Below are positions 11,350-19,996 of a stretch of DNA of 64,000 bases, in pieces (within the stretch, counting starts at the first letter, position 1; each line of letters starts with the position of its first letter). The notes below the pieces were generated by a model. It saw nothing but the letters and a program-made list of their open reading frames with translations. It was not told where the DNA came from and searched no databases. The DNA comes from Desulfocarbo sp964620595 (lineage in GTDB: Bacteria > Desulfobacterota > Desulfarculia > Desulfarculales > Desulfarculaceae). The stretch lies in NCBI GenBank assembly GCA_964620595.1, contig CAZUHP010000014.1, positions 9,895 through 73,894 of the forward strand. The letters are read 5' to 3'. Both the position numbers and the translations under genes were made by a program.

Positions 11350-12747
11350 GTGACCGAAAATAAAAAATATAAGCTCTGGGGCGGCCGCTTTGCCGAGCCT
11401 ACCGACGCCATGATGGAGCGCATCAACGCCTCCATCGGCTTTGACCGCCGGCTCTATGCCCAGGACATCAGGGCCTCCCAGGCCCATGCCGCCATGCTGG
11501 CCCGCCAGGGCGTCATCACCCCCCAGGAGGCCCAGCAGATCATCCAGGGCCTGGACCAGGTGCGGGCCGAGATCGAGGCCGGCCAGATGGAGTTCTCCGA
11601 CTCCCTGGAGGACATCCATACCCACGTGGAGGCCCGGCTCAAGGAGATTATCGGCGAGGCCGCGGGCAAGCTGCACACCGCCCGCTCCCGCAACGACCAG
11701 GTGGCCACCGACCTCAGGCTCTGGGTCCTGGAGGCGGGCCGCGAGCTGGACGGCGCGCTCCTGGAATACCAGCGCGCCCTGGTGGAGCTGGCCCAGGCCC
11801 ACCACACGGTCATCATGCCGGGCTATACCCACTTGCAGCGGGCCCAGCCGGTGCTCTTCGCCCATCACCTCCTGGCCTACTACGAGATGGCCCAAAGGGA
11901 CCGGGAGCGCCTGGCCGACTGCCTGAAGCGCGCCGCCCGCCTGCCCCTGGGCGCCGCGGCCCTGGCCGGCACCCCCCACCCCCTGGACCCGGAGTCCGTG
12001 GCCCAGGAGCTGGGCATGGCCGCGCCCTGCGCCAACAGCCTGGACGCGGTGAGCGACCGGGACTTCGCCCTGGAGCTGCTCTTTGTGCTCAGCCTGGTGC
12101 AGGTGCACCTCTCCCGCCTGGCCGAGGAGCTGGTCCTGTGGTCCAGCCAGGAGTTCGGCTTCGTGACCCTCTCCGATGCCTTTGCCACCGGCAGCTCCAT
12201 CATGCCCCAGAAGAAGAACCCCGACGCCGCCGAGCTGATCCGGGGCAAGAGCGGCCGGGTGATCGGCAGCCTGGTCAGCCTGCTCGTGGTGCTCAAGGGC
12301 CTGCCCCTGGCCTACAACAAGGACCTGCAGGAGGACAAGGAGCCGCTTTTCGACGCGGTGGACACGGTGCTGGACTGCCTGCGGGTGCTGGCGCCCATGC
12401 TGCGCGGCCTCACGGTCAATTCCGAGCGCATGCGCCGGGCGGTGGGGCAGGGGTTCTTGAACGCAACCGAGCTGGCCGACTACCTGGCGCGCAAGGGGGT
12501 GCCCTTCCGCCAGGCCCACGAGCTGGCCGGAAAGGCGGTGCGCCTGGCCGAGTCCCAGGGCTGCACTTTGGAGGAGCTTAGCCTGGCCCAGTACCAGGAC
12601 ATCTCACCTGTAATTCAAGAGGACGTGTTCCAGTGCTTGGAGCCGGAGTACGCCGTGGCCGCCCGCACCAGCCCGGGCGGCACCGCCGGCGCCGAGGTGG
12701 AGGCGGCCCTCGAGGAGGCGAGGAAACGCTTATGGCCAGACGGGTAG
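11350..12747 (+). CDS. argH: Argininosuccinate lyase
   Basis: Releases arginine and fumarate, the last arginine step. 465 residues, normal length. It shows LWGGRF near the N-terminus, TARSRNDQVATD, and the superfamily signature GSSIMPQKKNPD (about residues 280-291) carrying the catalytic serine loop. The start is GTG at 11350 with a weak ribosome site. The next gene begins inside its last codons. Confidence 0.96.
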   Translation: MTENKKYKLWGGRFAEPTDAMMERINASIGFDRRLYAQDIRASQAHAAMLARQGVITPQEAQQIIQGLDQVRAEIEAGQMEFSDSLEDIHTHVEARLKEIIGEAAGKLHTARSRNDQVATDLRLWVLEAGRELDGALLEYQRALVELAQAHHTVIMPGYTHLQRAQPVLFAHHLLAYYEMAQRDRERLADCLKRAARLPLGAAALAGTPHPLDPESVAQELGMAAPCANSLDAVSDRDFALELLFVLSLVQVHLSRLAEELVLWSSQEFGFVTLSDAFATGSSIMPQKKNPDAAELIRGKSGRVIGSLVSLLVVLKGLPLAYNKDLQEDKEPLFDAVDTVLDCLRVLAPMLRGLTVNSERMRRAVGQGFLNATELADYLARKGVPFRQAHELAGKAVRLAESQGCTLEELSLAQYQDISPVIQEDVFQCLEPEYAVAARTSPGGTAGAEVEAALEEARKRLWPDG

Positions 12748-13799
12748 GTGTAGTCGCGCTGATGTTGCTCATGGCCCTGGCCCTGGCCGCGGGCTGCGGG
12801 GTCAAGGCCCCGCCGTTGCCCCGCAGCCAGGTGGCCCCGGCAAAGGTGAAGGACCTCAAGGCATCCGCCCAGCCGGACGGCATCGAGGTCTCTTTCACCG
12901 TGCCCCAGGTGGAAAAGCCCGGCCGCGCGGTGGTGGAGGCCCGGCTCTATTACGGCTATCTGCCCCTCACCGGCCTGGCCGACTGCCCGCCTTGCCCGCC
13001 CAAGCTGCGCAAGTACCACCAGTTCCGGCTCAAGGGCAAGGATGCCCAGCTCATGCAGGGGGGCCGCTTCGCCTACCTGGACAAGGAAGCGCCCCTGGGC
13101 AAGGAAGCGGTGTACCAGGTGGTGCTCATCGACGCCTCGGGCCGGGTGAGCCTGCCCTCCAACCTGGCCCGCGCTCCCCGGGTGGAGCCCGCGCCCGCGC
13201 CCACCGGGCTCAAGGCCAAGGCTGGCGACGGGGTGGTGGAGCTGGTCTGGGAGGGCCTGGCCGTGGACGCCACCAAGCTGAAGAAAGGCAAGAATATTGA
13301 CCTGTTGGCCGGCTACGTGGTCTTCCGCAAGGGCCCCGAGGGCGTGAGGCAGCTCAACCAGCGCCCGCTCCTGACTCCCACCCTCAAGGACAAGAGCGTG
13401 GTCAACGGCCGGCTCTACGCCTACAAGGTGGCCCAGGTGCGCCAAATCAAGGGCCGCCAGGTGGTGGGCCGGCACAGCGCCTGGGTGCAGGCCAAGCCCC
13501 AGGACAAGACCCCGCCCCGGCCGCCCAGCGGGCTCTTGGGCGCCTCCACCAAGGACGGCCTGTACCTGCGCTTCACCCCCAGCCCGGACCAGGACACCGC
13601 CGGCTATCTCATCTTCCGCAAGGACAAGAAAAAGGGCGGCCCCTGGCAGAAGCTCACTGACGCGCCCGTGAAGGAGAACACCTTCGTGGACCTGACGGTG
13701 ACCCCGCGCGGGGTGTACCTCTACAAGGTGCAGGCCGTGGACGAGGCCGGCAACCAGGGCGCCTTCAGCGAGGAGATGGAGATAGAGTACATCCCCTAG
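12732..13799 (+). CDS. Lipoprotein with fibronectin type III-like repeats
   Basis: 355 residues from ATG 12732, overlapping argH by 16 bp. The N-terminus MARRVGVVALMLL ends in a lipobox, ALAAGC, with lipidation expected at that Cys. The mature part begins GVKAPPLPR and contains two or more fibronectin-III-like units: APTGLKAKAGDGVVELVWEG at about 155-240 and RPPSGLLGASTKDGLYLRF at about 260-350. It is probably anchored in an outer or inner membrane leaflet facing the periplasm. A lipoprotein between argH and lysA is a recurrent arrangement in related anaerobes as I recall. No enzymatic motif is visible. Confidence 0.78.
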   Translation: MARRVGVVALMLLMALALAAGCGVKAPPLPRSQVAPAKVKDLKASAQPDGIEVSFTVPQVEKPGRAVVEARLYYGYLPLTGLADCPPCPPKLRKYHQFRLKGKDAQLMQGGRFAYLDKEAPLGKEAVYQVVLIDASGRVSLPSNLARAPRVEPAPAPTGLKAKAGDGVVELVWEGLAVDATKLKKGKNIDLLAGYVVFRKGPEGVRQLNQRPLLTPTLKDKSVVNGRLYAYKVAQVRQIKGRQVVGRHSAWVQAKPQDKTPPRPPSGLLGASTKDGLYLRFTPSPDQDTAGYLIFRKDKKKGGPWQKLTDAPVKENTFVDLTVTPRGVYLYKVQAVDEAGNQGAFSEEMEIEYIP

Positions 13800-13810
13800 G
13801 CAGGAATGCA

Positions 13811-13835
13811 GGCCCCTGCCCCCCCGGCAGGGGCC
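13811..13835 (+). terminator. Hairpin after the lipoprotein gene
   Basis: A perfect 10-bp stem, GGCCCCTGCC (13811..13820) with GGCAGGGGCC (13826..13835), and a 5-nt C-rich loop, 12 bp after the stop. No T-run follows; a G-rich array comes next instead. Confidence 0.5.
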
Positions 13836-13842
13836 TCCTGCC

Positions 13843-13910
13843 AGGGGGGGGCGACGGGGGGGCGACGGGGGGGGCGACGGGGAGCGACGGGGGCGGGAGG
13901 ACGGGGGGAG
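13843..13910 (+). repeat. GGCGACGGGG array downstream of lipoprotein gene
   Basis: At least four GGCGACGGGG-like units with variable G tracts, in gene orientation, following the hairpin and ending just before the HDOD gene. Confidence 0.8.
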
Positions 13911-13921
13911 CAGGAGCAGAG

Positions 13922-14782
13922 GTGCACCGCGCCGAGATTGTACGCCAGGTAAAGGACGTGTGCGACGACCTGCCCCGCCTGCCCGAGGCGGTGGCCAAGA
14001 TCATGCAACTGGTGGACGACGCGGAGAGCAGCGTCGATGCCATCGTGGCCGCCATAGAGCCGGACCCCAACCTGACCACCAAGATACTCCGGGCCGCCAA
14101 CTCGGCCTTCTATGGCTTTTCCCGCGCCATCTACAGCCTGCGGCGGGCAGTGCCCCTGGTGGGGCTGAACACCATCCGCTCCCTGGCCCTGAGCATCGGC
14201 ACCATGGAGAGCTTTCCCCGCGCGGCCAACACCCCCGGCTTTTCCCGCGACCAGCTCTGGCAGCACAGCCTGGCCGTGGCCAGCGGCCTGAACCGGCTGG
14301 GCCAGAAGCTGGGCCTGGAGGCTGACTACCTGTTTTTGCTGGGCTTTCTGCACGACCTCGGGCAGTTGGTCCTGGACAAGTATTTTTCCGCGGAATTCCA
14401 GCGCTGCATCGAGCTGGCCCAGGAGCAGGGCATTGCCCTGTGCGAGGCCGAGCGCGAGGTCCTGGAGCTGGACCACGGCGAGGTGGGCTTTCTGCTCCTG
14501 AACCGCTGGCACTTCCCCGAGGTGATAATCCAGCCGGTGAAGCTGCATCACTCCACCAAGCTGCCCAAGGGGCCTGACACCGTGGACCTGGCCATGCTCA
14601 GGGTGGTGAACAGCCTGGCCCACGAGGTGGGCCTGGGCAAGGAGCACGACCCGGTGGGCAGCCGGATCAACCAGGCTGACCTGGAGTTCCTGGGGATCAA
14701 GCCCGAGGGCCTGGCCGAGATAAGGGACCTGCTGGCCAGCTCCCGGGAGGAGGTGGAGGCGCTCTACGCCGCCATGGGCTGA
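13922..14782 (+). CDS. HDOD domain signalling protein
   Basis: 286 residues from GTG 13922, with GGAGCAGAG upstream. The HDOD fold (HD-related output domain) is clear: LPRLPEAVAKIMQL at the start, ANSAFYGFSR, the LVGLNTIRSLAL helix, then LLGFLHDLGQLVL in place of a canonical HD metal site. It is a stand-alone HDOD protein with no receiver or GGDEF domain. Such proteins act in signal transduction and their substrates are mostly unknown. It sits between arginine and lysine genes, flanked by G-rich arrays on both sides, with no obvious link to either pathway. Confidence 0.85.
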   Translation: MHRAEIVRQVKDVCDDLPRLPEAVAKIMQLVDDAESSVDAIVAAIEPDPNLTTKILRAANSAFYGFSRAIYSLRRAVPLVGLNTIRSLALSIGTMESFPRAANTPGFSRDQLWQHSLAVASGLNRLGQKLGLEADYLFLLGFLHDLGQLVLDKYFSAEFQRCIELAQEQGIALCEAEREVLELDHGEVGFLLLNRWHFPEVIIQPVKLHHSTKLPKGPDTVDLAMLRVVNSLAHEVGLGKEHDPVGSRINQADLEFLGIKPEGLAEIRDLLASSREEVEALYAAMG

Positions 14783-14784
14783 CC

Positions 14785-14880
14785 CGGGGGGCGACGGGGG
14801 GGCGACGGGGGCGGGGGGCGACGGGGGGCGCCTGGTGGCGACGGCGGCGACGGGGGACGGAGGCTGCGGGGGGCGGGAGG
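14785..14880 (+). repeat. GGCGACGGGG array downstream of HDOD gene
   Basis: About 95 bp of GGCGACGGGG-type units with interspersed GGCGACGGC variants, starting right after the HDOD stop. It is one of the longest arrays in the window. Confidence 0.8.
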
Positions 14881-14903
14881 CAGGACCTTCCGCCCGCTTT
14901 TGG

Positions 14904-14932
14904 TTGCAGGGGAGGCGGGTTTGGGTTAGATA
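14904..14932 (+). promoter_or_regulatory. Candidate promoter of lysA
   Basis: TTGCAG, 17 bp, TAGATA, 48 bp upstream of lysA and just after the G-rich array. I see no lysine-riboswitch-like structure. Confidence 0.4.
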
Positions 14933-14980
14933 TGTAACTTCCTATACCTGCTGACGAACCTTGGGGACAAAGAACCGCTC

Positions 14981-16240
14981 ATGCATCATTTCAGCTATAA
15001 AGACAATACCCTGCACGCCGAGGAGGTGAGCCTGGAACAGATCGCCAGCCAGGTGGGCACCCCGGTCTACGTCTATTCCCAGGCCACCCTCACCCGCCAT
15101 TTTCGCGCCTTTTCCCAGGCATTTGAGGGCCTGGACCACCTGGTGTGCTACGCGGTCAAGGCCAACTCCAACCGGGCGGTCATGGCGCTTTTCGCCGGCA
15201 TGGGCGGCGGCGCGGACATAGTGTCCGGCGGCGAGTTGGCCCGGGCCCTGGCCGCGGGGGTCGCGCCCGGGCGCATCGTGTATTCCGGGGTGGGCAAGAC
15301 CGAGGCCGAGATGGAGGCCGCCCTCAAGGCCGGCATCCTCATGTTCAACCTGGAGAGCGCGGCCGAGCTGGAGGTGCTGGACCAGGTGGCCGGCCGCCTG
15401 GGGCTCATCGCGCCGGTGAGCTTCCGGGTGAACCCGGACGTGGACGCGGGGACCCACCCCAAGATCACCACCGGCCTGGCCAAGAACAAGTTCGGCCTGG
15501 ACATGGACAGCGCCTTTGAGCAGTACCAGGCCGCGGCCAGGCTGGCCCACGTGGAGATCAGGGGCGTGTCCTGCCACATCGGCAGCCAGCTCACCGACAC
15601 CCGCCCCTTTGCCGACGCCCTGGAGCGGGTGGCGTCCCTGGTGGAGCGACTGCGGGAAGCGGGCCTGTCCCTGGACCTGTTGGACCTGGGCGGCGGCCTG
15701 GGCATCACCTATGACCAGGAAACCCCGCCCGCGCCCGACGAGTACGCCGCCGCCCTGCGCAGCACCGTGGAGCGCCTGGGCATGAAGCTCATCCTGGAGC
15801 CGGGCCGGGTGCTGGTGGGTAATGCCGGCATCCTCCTGGCCCGGGTGCTGTTCACCAAGCGCACCCCGGCCAAGCGCTTCATCATCGTGGACGCGGCCAT
15901 GAACGACCTGCTCCGGCCCAGCTTCTACGACTCCTACCACGCCATCTGGCCGGTGGACAGGGCCCGGGGCGAAAAGCGGGCCGTGGCCGACGTGGTGGGC
16001 CCCATTTGCGAGACCGGCGACTTCCTGGCCCGGGACCGCGAGCTGCCCGCCTTTGAGCGGGGCGACCTTATGGCCGTGATGAGTGCCGGGGCCTATGGCT
16101 TCACCATGAGCAGCAACTACAATTCCCGGCCCCGGGCGGCCGAGGTGCTGGTCCACGGCGACCGCTTCAGCGTGGTGCGCGCCAGGGAGACCCTCGAAGA
16201 CCTTTCCCGCGGCGAGAACCTGCCTCCCTGGATGGCTTGA
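14981..16240 (+). CDS. lysA: Diaminopimelate decarboxylase
   Basis: PLP enzyme converting meso-diaminopimelate to lysine. 419 residues, normal length. The Schiff-base lysine is in CYAVKANSN (Lys60). The HIGSQ and GGGLGI loops bind PLP phosphate, EPGR follows, and the substrate-site Cys is in CETGDFLA (about residue 343). It fits the downstream dapF, dapA, dapB and dapL set, giving a nearly complete lysine branch in the window. Confidence 0.96.
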   Translation: MHHFSYKDNTLHAEEVSLEQIASQVGTPVYVYSQATLTRHFRAFSQAFEGLDHLVCYAVKANSNRAVMALFAGMGGGADIVSGGELARALAAGVAPGRIVYSGVGKTEAEMEAALKAGILMFNLESAAELEVLDQVAGRLGLIAPVSFRVNPDVDAGTHPKITTGLAKNKFGLDMDSAFEQYQAAARLAHVEIRGVSCHIGSQLTDTRPFADALERVASLVERLREAGLSLDLLDLGGGLGITYDQETPPAPDEYAAALRSTVERLGMKLILEPGRVLVGNAGILLARVLFTKRTPAKRFIIVDAAMNDLLRPSFYDSYHAIWPVDRARGEKRAVADVVGPICETGDFLARDRELPAFERGDLMAVMSAGAYGFTMSSNYNSRPRAAEVLVHGDRFSVVRARETLEDLSRGENLPPWMA

Positions 16241-16278
16241 AAGGCCGCTGTAGCGGCAAAAAGAGAGAAGGCGTGACC

Positions 16279-16701
16279 ATGGTTCGTTCTATCGTCTTGA
16301 CGGCCTGCTGCCTGCTGCTACTGGCCGGCGCCCCGGCCCAGGCATCAGGGCCCGCCCTGGCCCAGCCGGCCCGGCGGGCGGCCTTGGCCTGGCTGGGCCT
16401 GGTGGACGGGGGGCAGTATGCCCGCTCCTGGGACCAGGCGGCCCGCTTCTTCCAGGGCGCGGTGAGCAGGGACACCTGGGGGCGGACCTTGCGGGGCGTG
16501 CGCGAGCCCCTGGGCGCCCTGCGCTGGCGCCACCTGATCAGCGCCCAACAGCGCAGCCACCTGCCCGGCGCGCCGGACGGCCAGTACGAGCTGTTGGTCT
16601 TCAACACCTCCTTTACCCGCAAGAAGACCGCCCAGGAGCGCCTCACCCTGGTCAAGGAGCCCCGGCGCGGCTGGCGGGTGGTGGGCTACTTCATCAAGTA
16701 G
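16279..16701 (+). CDS. Secreted DUF4019-family protein
   Basis: 140 residues from ATG 16279, placed 8 nt after AGAAGG; upstream TTG and GTG starts are less likely. The signal peptide MVRSIVLTACCLLLLAG is cleaved near AQA. The mature domain has ALAWLGLVDGGQYARSW, REPLGALRW, the LPGAPDGQYELLVFNTSF segment and a terminal WRVVGYFIK, which I recognise as DUF4019. The function of the family is unknown; it is predicted to be periplasmic. A small GCCGCT/AGCGGC hairpin sits between lysA and this gene. Confidence 0.75.
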   Translation: MVRSIVLTACCLLLLAGAPAQASGPALAQPARRAALAWLGLVDGGQYARSWDQAARFFQGAVSRDTWGRTLRGVREPLGALRWRHLISAQQRSHLPGAPDGQYELLVFNTSFTRKKTAQERLTLVKEPRRGWRVVGYFIK

Positions 16702-16806
16702 CTCCCATGCCCCCCCAAGGGCGGCCATTGTCCCCAAGACCGCCCGCCTGCTGGTTGGCCGCCAAAACTCGCTGATAATGCAGCATCTTTTTCGACAGGG
16801 CCTTTC

Positions 16807-16836
16807 TTGACCCCTGGCCGGGCGCTCAAGTATAGT
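16807..16836 (+). promoter_or_regulatory. Candidate sigma-70 promoter of the HEPN-like gene
   Basis: TTGACC (16807..16812), 18-bp spacer, TATAGT (16831..16836), about 60 bp upstream of the start at 16898. Confidence 0.5.
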
Positions 16837-16897
16837 CTGAATAAGGTAGAGTAAGGCAGCGAGGTTGTCTATAATTTGTGACAGGAAAACTGGGATC

Positions 16898-17731
16898 ATG
16901 AAAAAGCCTATTCCAGTATTCAATGCAAATGCTATTGAGCAGATATCTAGAGTTTTAGGAGACGCAGTAACTGCTAGTGAAATTGAACCGATTCTACGTC
17001 AATGTAGAATCGTGGAGCGTCCAGCCGAATCGAACACGAAGTGGCGGCGGATTCGCGCGACTCTTTTGGGTCAACAAGAGCAAGACCAAAGTGCAAATGC
17101 TATCTGTAAGTTTATAATGTTAGTTATGGATCCAGTTCGTTTTGTTGACGAGCACAATAAATTTGAATCATTGCGAGCTAATCTGAACAAAACGCTGGCC
17201 TTTTCCGGATTATCACTGAACCAAAGCGGACAACTGGAGAGAGTTTCTGCAGCATCAACCTTAAGCGAAGCGGAAGAGCGGGCAAGGACCCTTCGTCACA
17301 AGTTACAGGGGCGAAACGTGCACCACGAAGTACTTCAGTATTGCAGTTCAGAGCTCATACAAGACAACTATTTCCATGCTGTTTTGGAAGCGGCCAAGAG
17401 CGTTGCCGAGCGAGTCAGGAATATGACTGGCCTGACTACTGACGGAGCCACCCTATTTGACGAAGCATTCTCTGTTGCACATCCACTGTTGGCATTGAAT
17501 AACCTTGAAACCGACAGTGAAAAATCTGAACAGAAGGGATTTGTGAACTTATTGAAAGGCATATTTGGTGTATTTCGAAACCCACATGCACATGCGCCAA
17601 AAGTAGTTTGGAACTTGGATGAGCAGGATGCCATTGATTTGCTAACCATGGTTTCATACGTTCATCGAAAGTTAGATGGGTGCACGCGAACACCATTTAA
17701 AGCCCGCGCAACTAGTGGTGATGACTCGTAA
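16898..17731 (+). CDS. TIGR02391 (Ymh-like) HEPN-type protein
   Basis: 277 residues from ATG 16898. The C-terminal half matches the TIGR02391 pattern as I know it: FHAVLEAAKSVAERVR, then LLKGIFGVFRNPHAHAP, and a final DAIDLLTMVSYVHRKLD helix. RNPHAH is an R-x4-H motif of the kind that forms the ribonuclease site in HEPN domains. The N-terminal half has no motif I recognise. Codon use is much less GC-rich than the neighbours, suggesting acquisition. Relatives are often found among defence or mobile genes, so an abortive-infection-like role is possible but unproven. It is alone, without a visible antitoxin. Confidence 0.65.
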   Translation: MKKPIPVFNANAIEQISRVLGDAVTASEIEPILRQCRIVERPAESNTKWRRIRATLLGQQEQDQSANAICKFIMLVMDPVRFVDEHNKFESLRANLNKTLAFSGLSLNQSGQLERVSAASTLSEAEERARTLRHKLQGRNVHHEVLQYCSSELIQDNYFHAVLEAAKSVAERVRNMTGLTTDGATLFDEAFSVAHPLLALNNLETDSEKSEQKGFVNLLKGIFGVFRNPHAHAPKVVWNLDEQDAIDLLTMVSYVHRKLDGCTRTPFKARATSGDDS

Positions 17732-18033
17732 ACGCAATACATCTATTTGTGTGATGAGAGTATGTATGGTATTTATTTGATAGTTGTCTCTGGCTGGGAA
17801 AACGAGGGGACAAAAGGTCGGCTCCGGTGATTTGGAGCTATGATTTCTTAAAGAGCACTTGAGGCTGTATCCTCGGGGAAATAAGGTTTGTTTTCCGCGA
17901 TAAGCGGTTTTACATGGCTGACCAGGGGGAATCTGCTTCGTTCCTGTGGCGCGCTCTCTTGAATCCTCTCGCCTGAACTCGCTGGGGGTCCTTGGGATCA
18001 GCCAGGCTTTTCCCGATTGACAAGGAGGATTCC
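17732..18033. other. Intergenic region after the HEPN-like gene
   Basis: About 300 bp that shifts from AT-rich to GC-rich, probably containing the right edge of the acquired segment. I see no gene, no clear terminator and no direct repeat flanking the HEPN gene. Confidence 0.4.
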
Positions 18034-18705
18034 ATGAGACGCCGGTTCATTGTCCTGGCGGTGTTTGCCGCCTGTTTCGGCCTTGCCTTCGGCGCCCAGG
18101 CGCAGGTCAAGAAAGCCAAGGGCAGCATAGAACTCAGCGACGCCAGCGGAGACGTGGAGCCCATCAACACCAGCGGGGGGAAGTACCCGGGCCTGGATGT
18201 GGTGAAGCTGAAGATCGCCAGCAACGGCAAGCAGCTCAAGTTCGCGGTCACCCTCAAGGACCCGCCCGGGAATTTCGCCAGCTCGGTGGCGGAGGTCTAC
18301 TTTGACACGGACAACGACCCCAAGAGCGGCGCCAGGCTCATGTTCTTCAGGGACCGGAAGGGCTTTGACTACCGGTCCGAGATCGACGCCTGCATAAAGT
18401 ACGACAACGGCATGACCGCCTGCACCGGCGGCTCCAGCAAAGCCAAGGTATTGAAACGCTTTGGGGCCATGGGCCTGGACCGGCTCAAGGGAAAGACCGA
18501 AGAGCAAGTCGTCAGCGTCATGGGCTTTTCGGGCAGCAAGGCGGCCACCAGGACACCCATCGAGGGCAAGGTGGTGGTGGGGGTGCTGGACTACGAGGAC
18601 CTGAAGGTAAAGCCTGGCCAGACCATACGGATCCTGGTGCGGGAGTCCTGCGGGCCGCTCCATGAGTCCTCCCTTTTCCCCGAGGTGCTTCTGACCCTCG
18701 ACTAG
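18034..18705 (+). CDS. Secreted protein of unknown function, possible beta-sandwich domain
   Basis: 223 residues from ATG 18034, after AAGGAGG at ideal spacing. The signal peptide MRRRFIVLAVFAACFGLAF is cleaved near AQA. The mature sequence has GLDVVKLKIASNGKQLKFAV and EVYFDTDNDPKSGARL, a pattern reminiscent of DOMON or family-9 carbohydrate-binding-like beta sandwiches, with an Asp-rich possible calcium site. It has one Cys pair-like segment (CIKYDNGMTAC). No enzymatic signature is visible. It is flanked by the HEPN gene and dapF and appears to be a single-gene unit. Confidence 0.6.
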   Translation: MRRRFIVLAVFAACFGLAFGAQAQVKKAKGSIELSDASGDVEPINTSGGKYPGLDVVKLKIASNGKQLKFAVTLKDPPGNFASSVAEVYFDTDNDPKSGARLMFFRDRKGFDYRSEIDACIKYDNGMTACTGGSSKAKVLKRFGAMGLDRLKGKTEEQVVSVMGFSGSKAATRTPIEGKVVVGVLDYEDLKVKPGQTIRILVRESCGPLHESSLFPEVLLTLD

Positions 18706-18853
18706 CCGGCGCGGCCGCGGCGCTCCTGGCCGGAAGCCACTGCCAGGGGGACCAGACCCTGGCGGGGGGGTGTACTATTGTCCTGCGCCGCCCCCCCGCC
18801 GGGGCCGGCAATTGTGGCGTGACGAGGTTTGCACTTTATGGTATTTCCTGGGC

Positions 18854-18871
18854 ATGCCCTTTGAAGGGCAT
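18854..18871. promoter_or_regulatory. 18-bp palindrome upstream of dapF
   Basis: ATGCCCTT and AAGGGCAT flank a 2-bp centre, in the 218-bp gap before dapF and 53 bp upstream of its start. It has the form of an operator, but no known regulator is assigned. Confidence 0.3.
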
Positions 18872-18923
18872 ATTTACGTTTGGCAGTTGGGCGCCCCCTC
18901 GGGGCCTTTTCGAGCGGACGGAC

Positions 18924-19883
18924 ATGATGGGCAACCGCCAAGACCTGGACCGATTGACCTCCCTGGCCGGCCTGGCCTTCACCAAGATGACCGGCACGGG
19001 AAACGACTTCATCCTAGTGGACAACCGCCAGGGCCGGGTGGCGGCGGAGCTGATGTCTCTTCTGGCCCGGGCCTTGTGCGCCCGCAGCCGCTCGGTGGGG
19101 GCGGATGGGTTGATTCTGCTCTCCCCATCGGCTAGAGTGGACCCAAAGTTGGGAAAGGTCGATTTCCGCTGGGATTTCTTCAATGCGGACGGCTCCTCGG
19201 CCGAGATGTGCGGCAACGGCGGCCGCTGCGCCGCGCGCTTTGCCCTGGACAAGGGCCTGGCCGGGCCGGAGATGGTGTTCGACACCCTGGCCGGACCCAT
19301 CCGGGCCTGGGTCCAGGGGGCGGTGGTCAAGCTGGAGATGGTGCCGCCCTCGGCCGCTTTTCAGGACCTGGAGCTGGAGGCCGGGGGCCGGAGGCTCAGC
19401 CTGGACGGGGTGAACACCGGCGTGCCCCATGCCGTGCTCCTGGTGGACGACCTGGAGGCCGCGCCGGTGAGGGAGCTGGGCCGGGCCGTCCGTTTTCACC
19501 AGCACTTCGCCCCGGCCGGCACCAATGTGAACTTCGCGGCCGTGCAGGGCGGCGAGTTGTGGATCCGCACCTATGAGCGCGGGGTGGAGGACGAAACCCT
19601 GGCCTGCGGCACCGGCGCGGTGGCCTCGGCCCTGGTGGCCGGGGCGCGGGGCCTGCTCCAGCCTCCCATAACGGTGCGGGTGCGCAGCGGCGAAAGGCTC
19701 ACCGTGCATTTCCCGCCCACCGGGGGCGGCGACGGGGGGGGCGACGGAGGGCGCGACGGGGGGCGTGACGGGGGCGGCGCCCAGGGGAAGCAGTTCGGGG
19801 GCGAGGTTTTCTTGGAGGGACCGGCCTCCTATGTATATGAAGGCGTGCTCCTTCAGGAGGCATTTGCCTGGCTGAGGGAGTAG
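18924..19883 (+). CDS. dapF: Diaminopimelate epimerase with in-frame repeat insertion
   Basis: Racemises LL- to meso-diaminopimelate. 319 residues from ATG 18924 (18927 also possible), longer than the usual ~275-280. The family start FTKMTGTGNDF is present. Both catalytic cysteines are visible: Cys96 in MCGNGGRC and Cys228 in LACGTGAV. Near the C-terminus, after TVHFPPT, a tract of GGGDGG and GGRDGG repeats encoded by the G-rich array family interrupts the last strands, before GEVFLEGPASYVYEG. The catalytic core is intact, so it is probably functional. It is followed by dapA and dapB. Confidence 0.92.
   Translation: MMGNRQDLDRLTSLAGLAFTKMTGTGNDFILVDNRQGRVAAELMSLLARALCARSRSVGADGLILLSPSARVDPKLGKVDFRWDFFNADGSSAEMCGNGGRCAARFALDKGLAGPEMVFDTLAGPIRAWVQGAVVKLEMVPPSAAFQDLELEAGGRRLSLDGVNTGVPHAVLLVDDLEAAPVRELGRAVRFHQHFAPAGTNVNFAAVQGGELWIRTYERGVEDETLACGTGAVASALVAGARGLLQPPITVRVRSGERLTVHFPPTGGGDGGGDGGRDGGRDGGGAQGKQFGGEVFLEGPASYVYEGVLLQEAFAWLRE
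19722..19779 (+). repeat. GGCGACGGGG array inside dapF
   Basis: About five units of GGCGACGGGG, GGCGCGACGGGG and GGCGTGACGGGG, all in frame, encoding GGGDGGGDGGRDGGRDGG-like residues near the dapF C-terminus. Confidence 0.8.
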
Positions 19884-19996
19884 GCCGCCGGAAGGGGACA
19901 GCGGGAGAGTGCCATCCTTGGCGCGGTGGCCCCCCGCTTCACGGATAGCGACTGGGCAAGGCGTAAATCCCTAAACCAAAAGCAAGGAGACACAAA

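Noticed and set aside
14881..14980. Lysine riboswitch upstream of lysA
   Set aside because: The leader is short and mostly G-rich array; none of the conserved riboswitch helices can be drawn.
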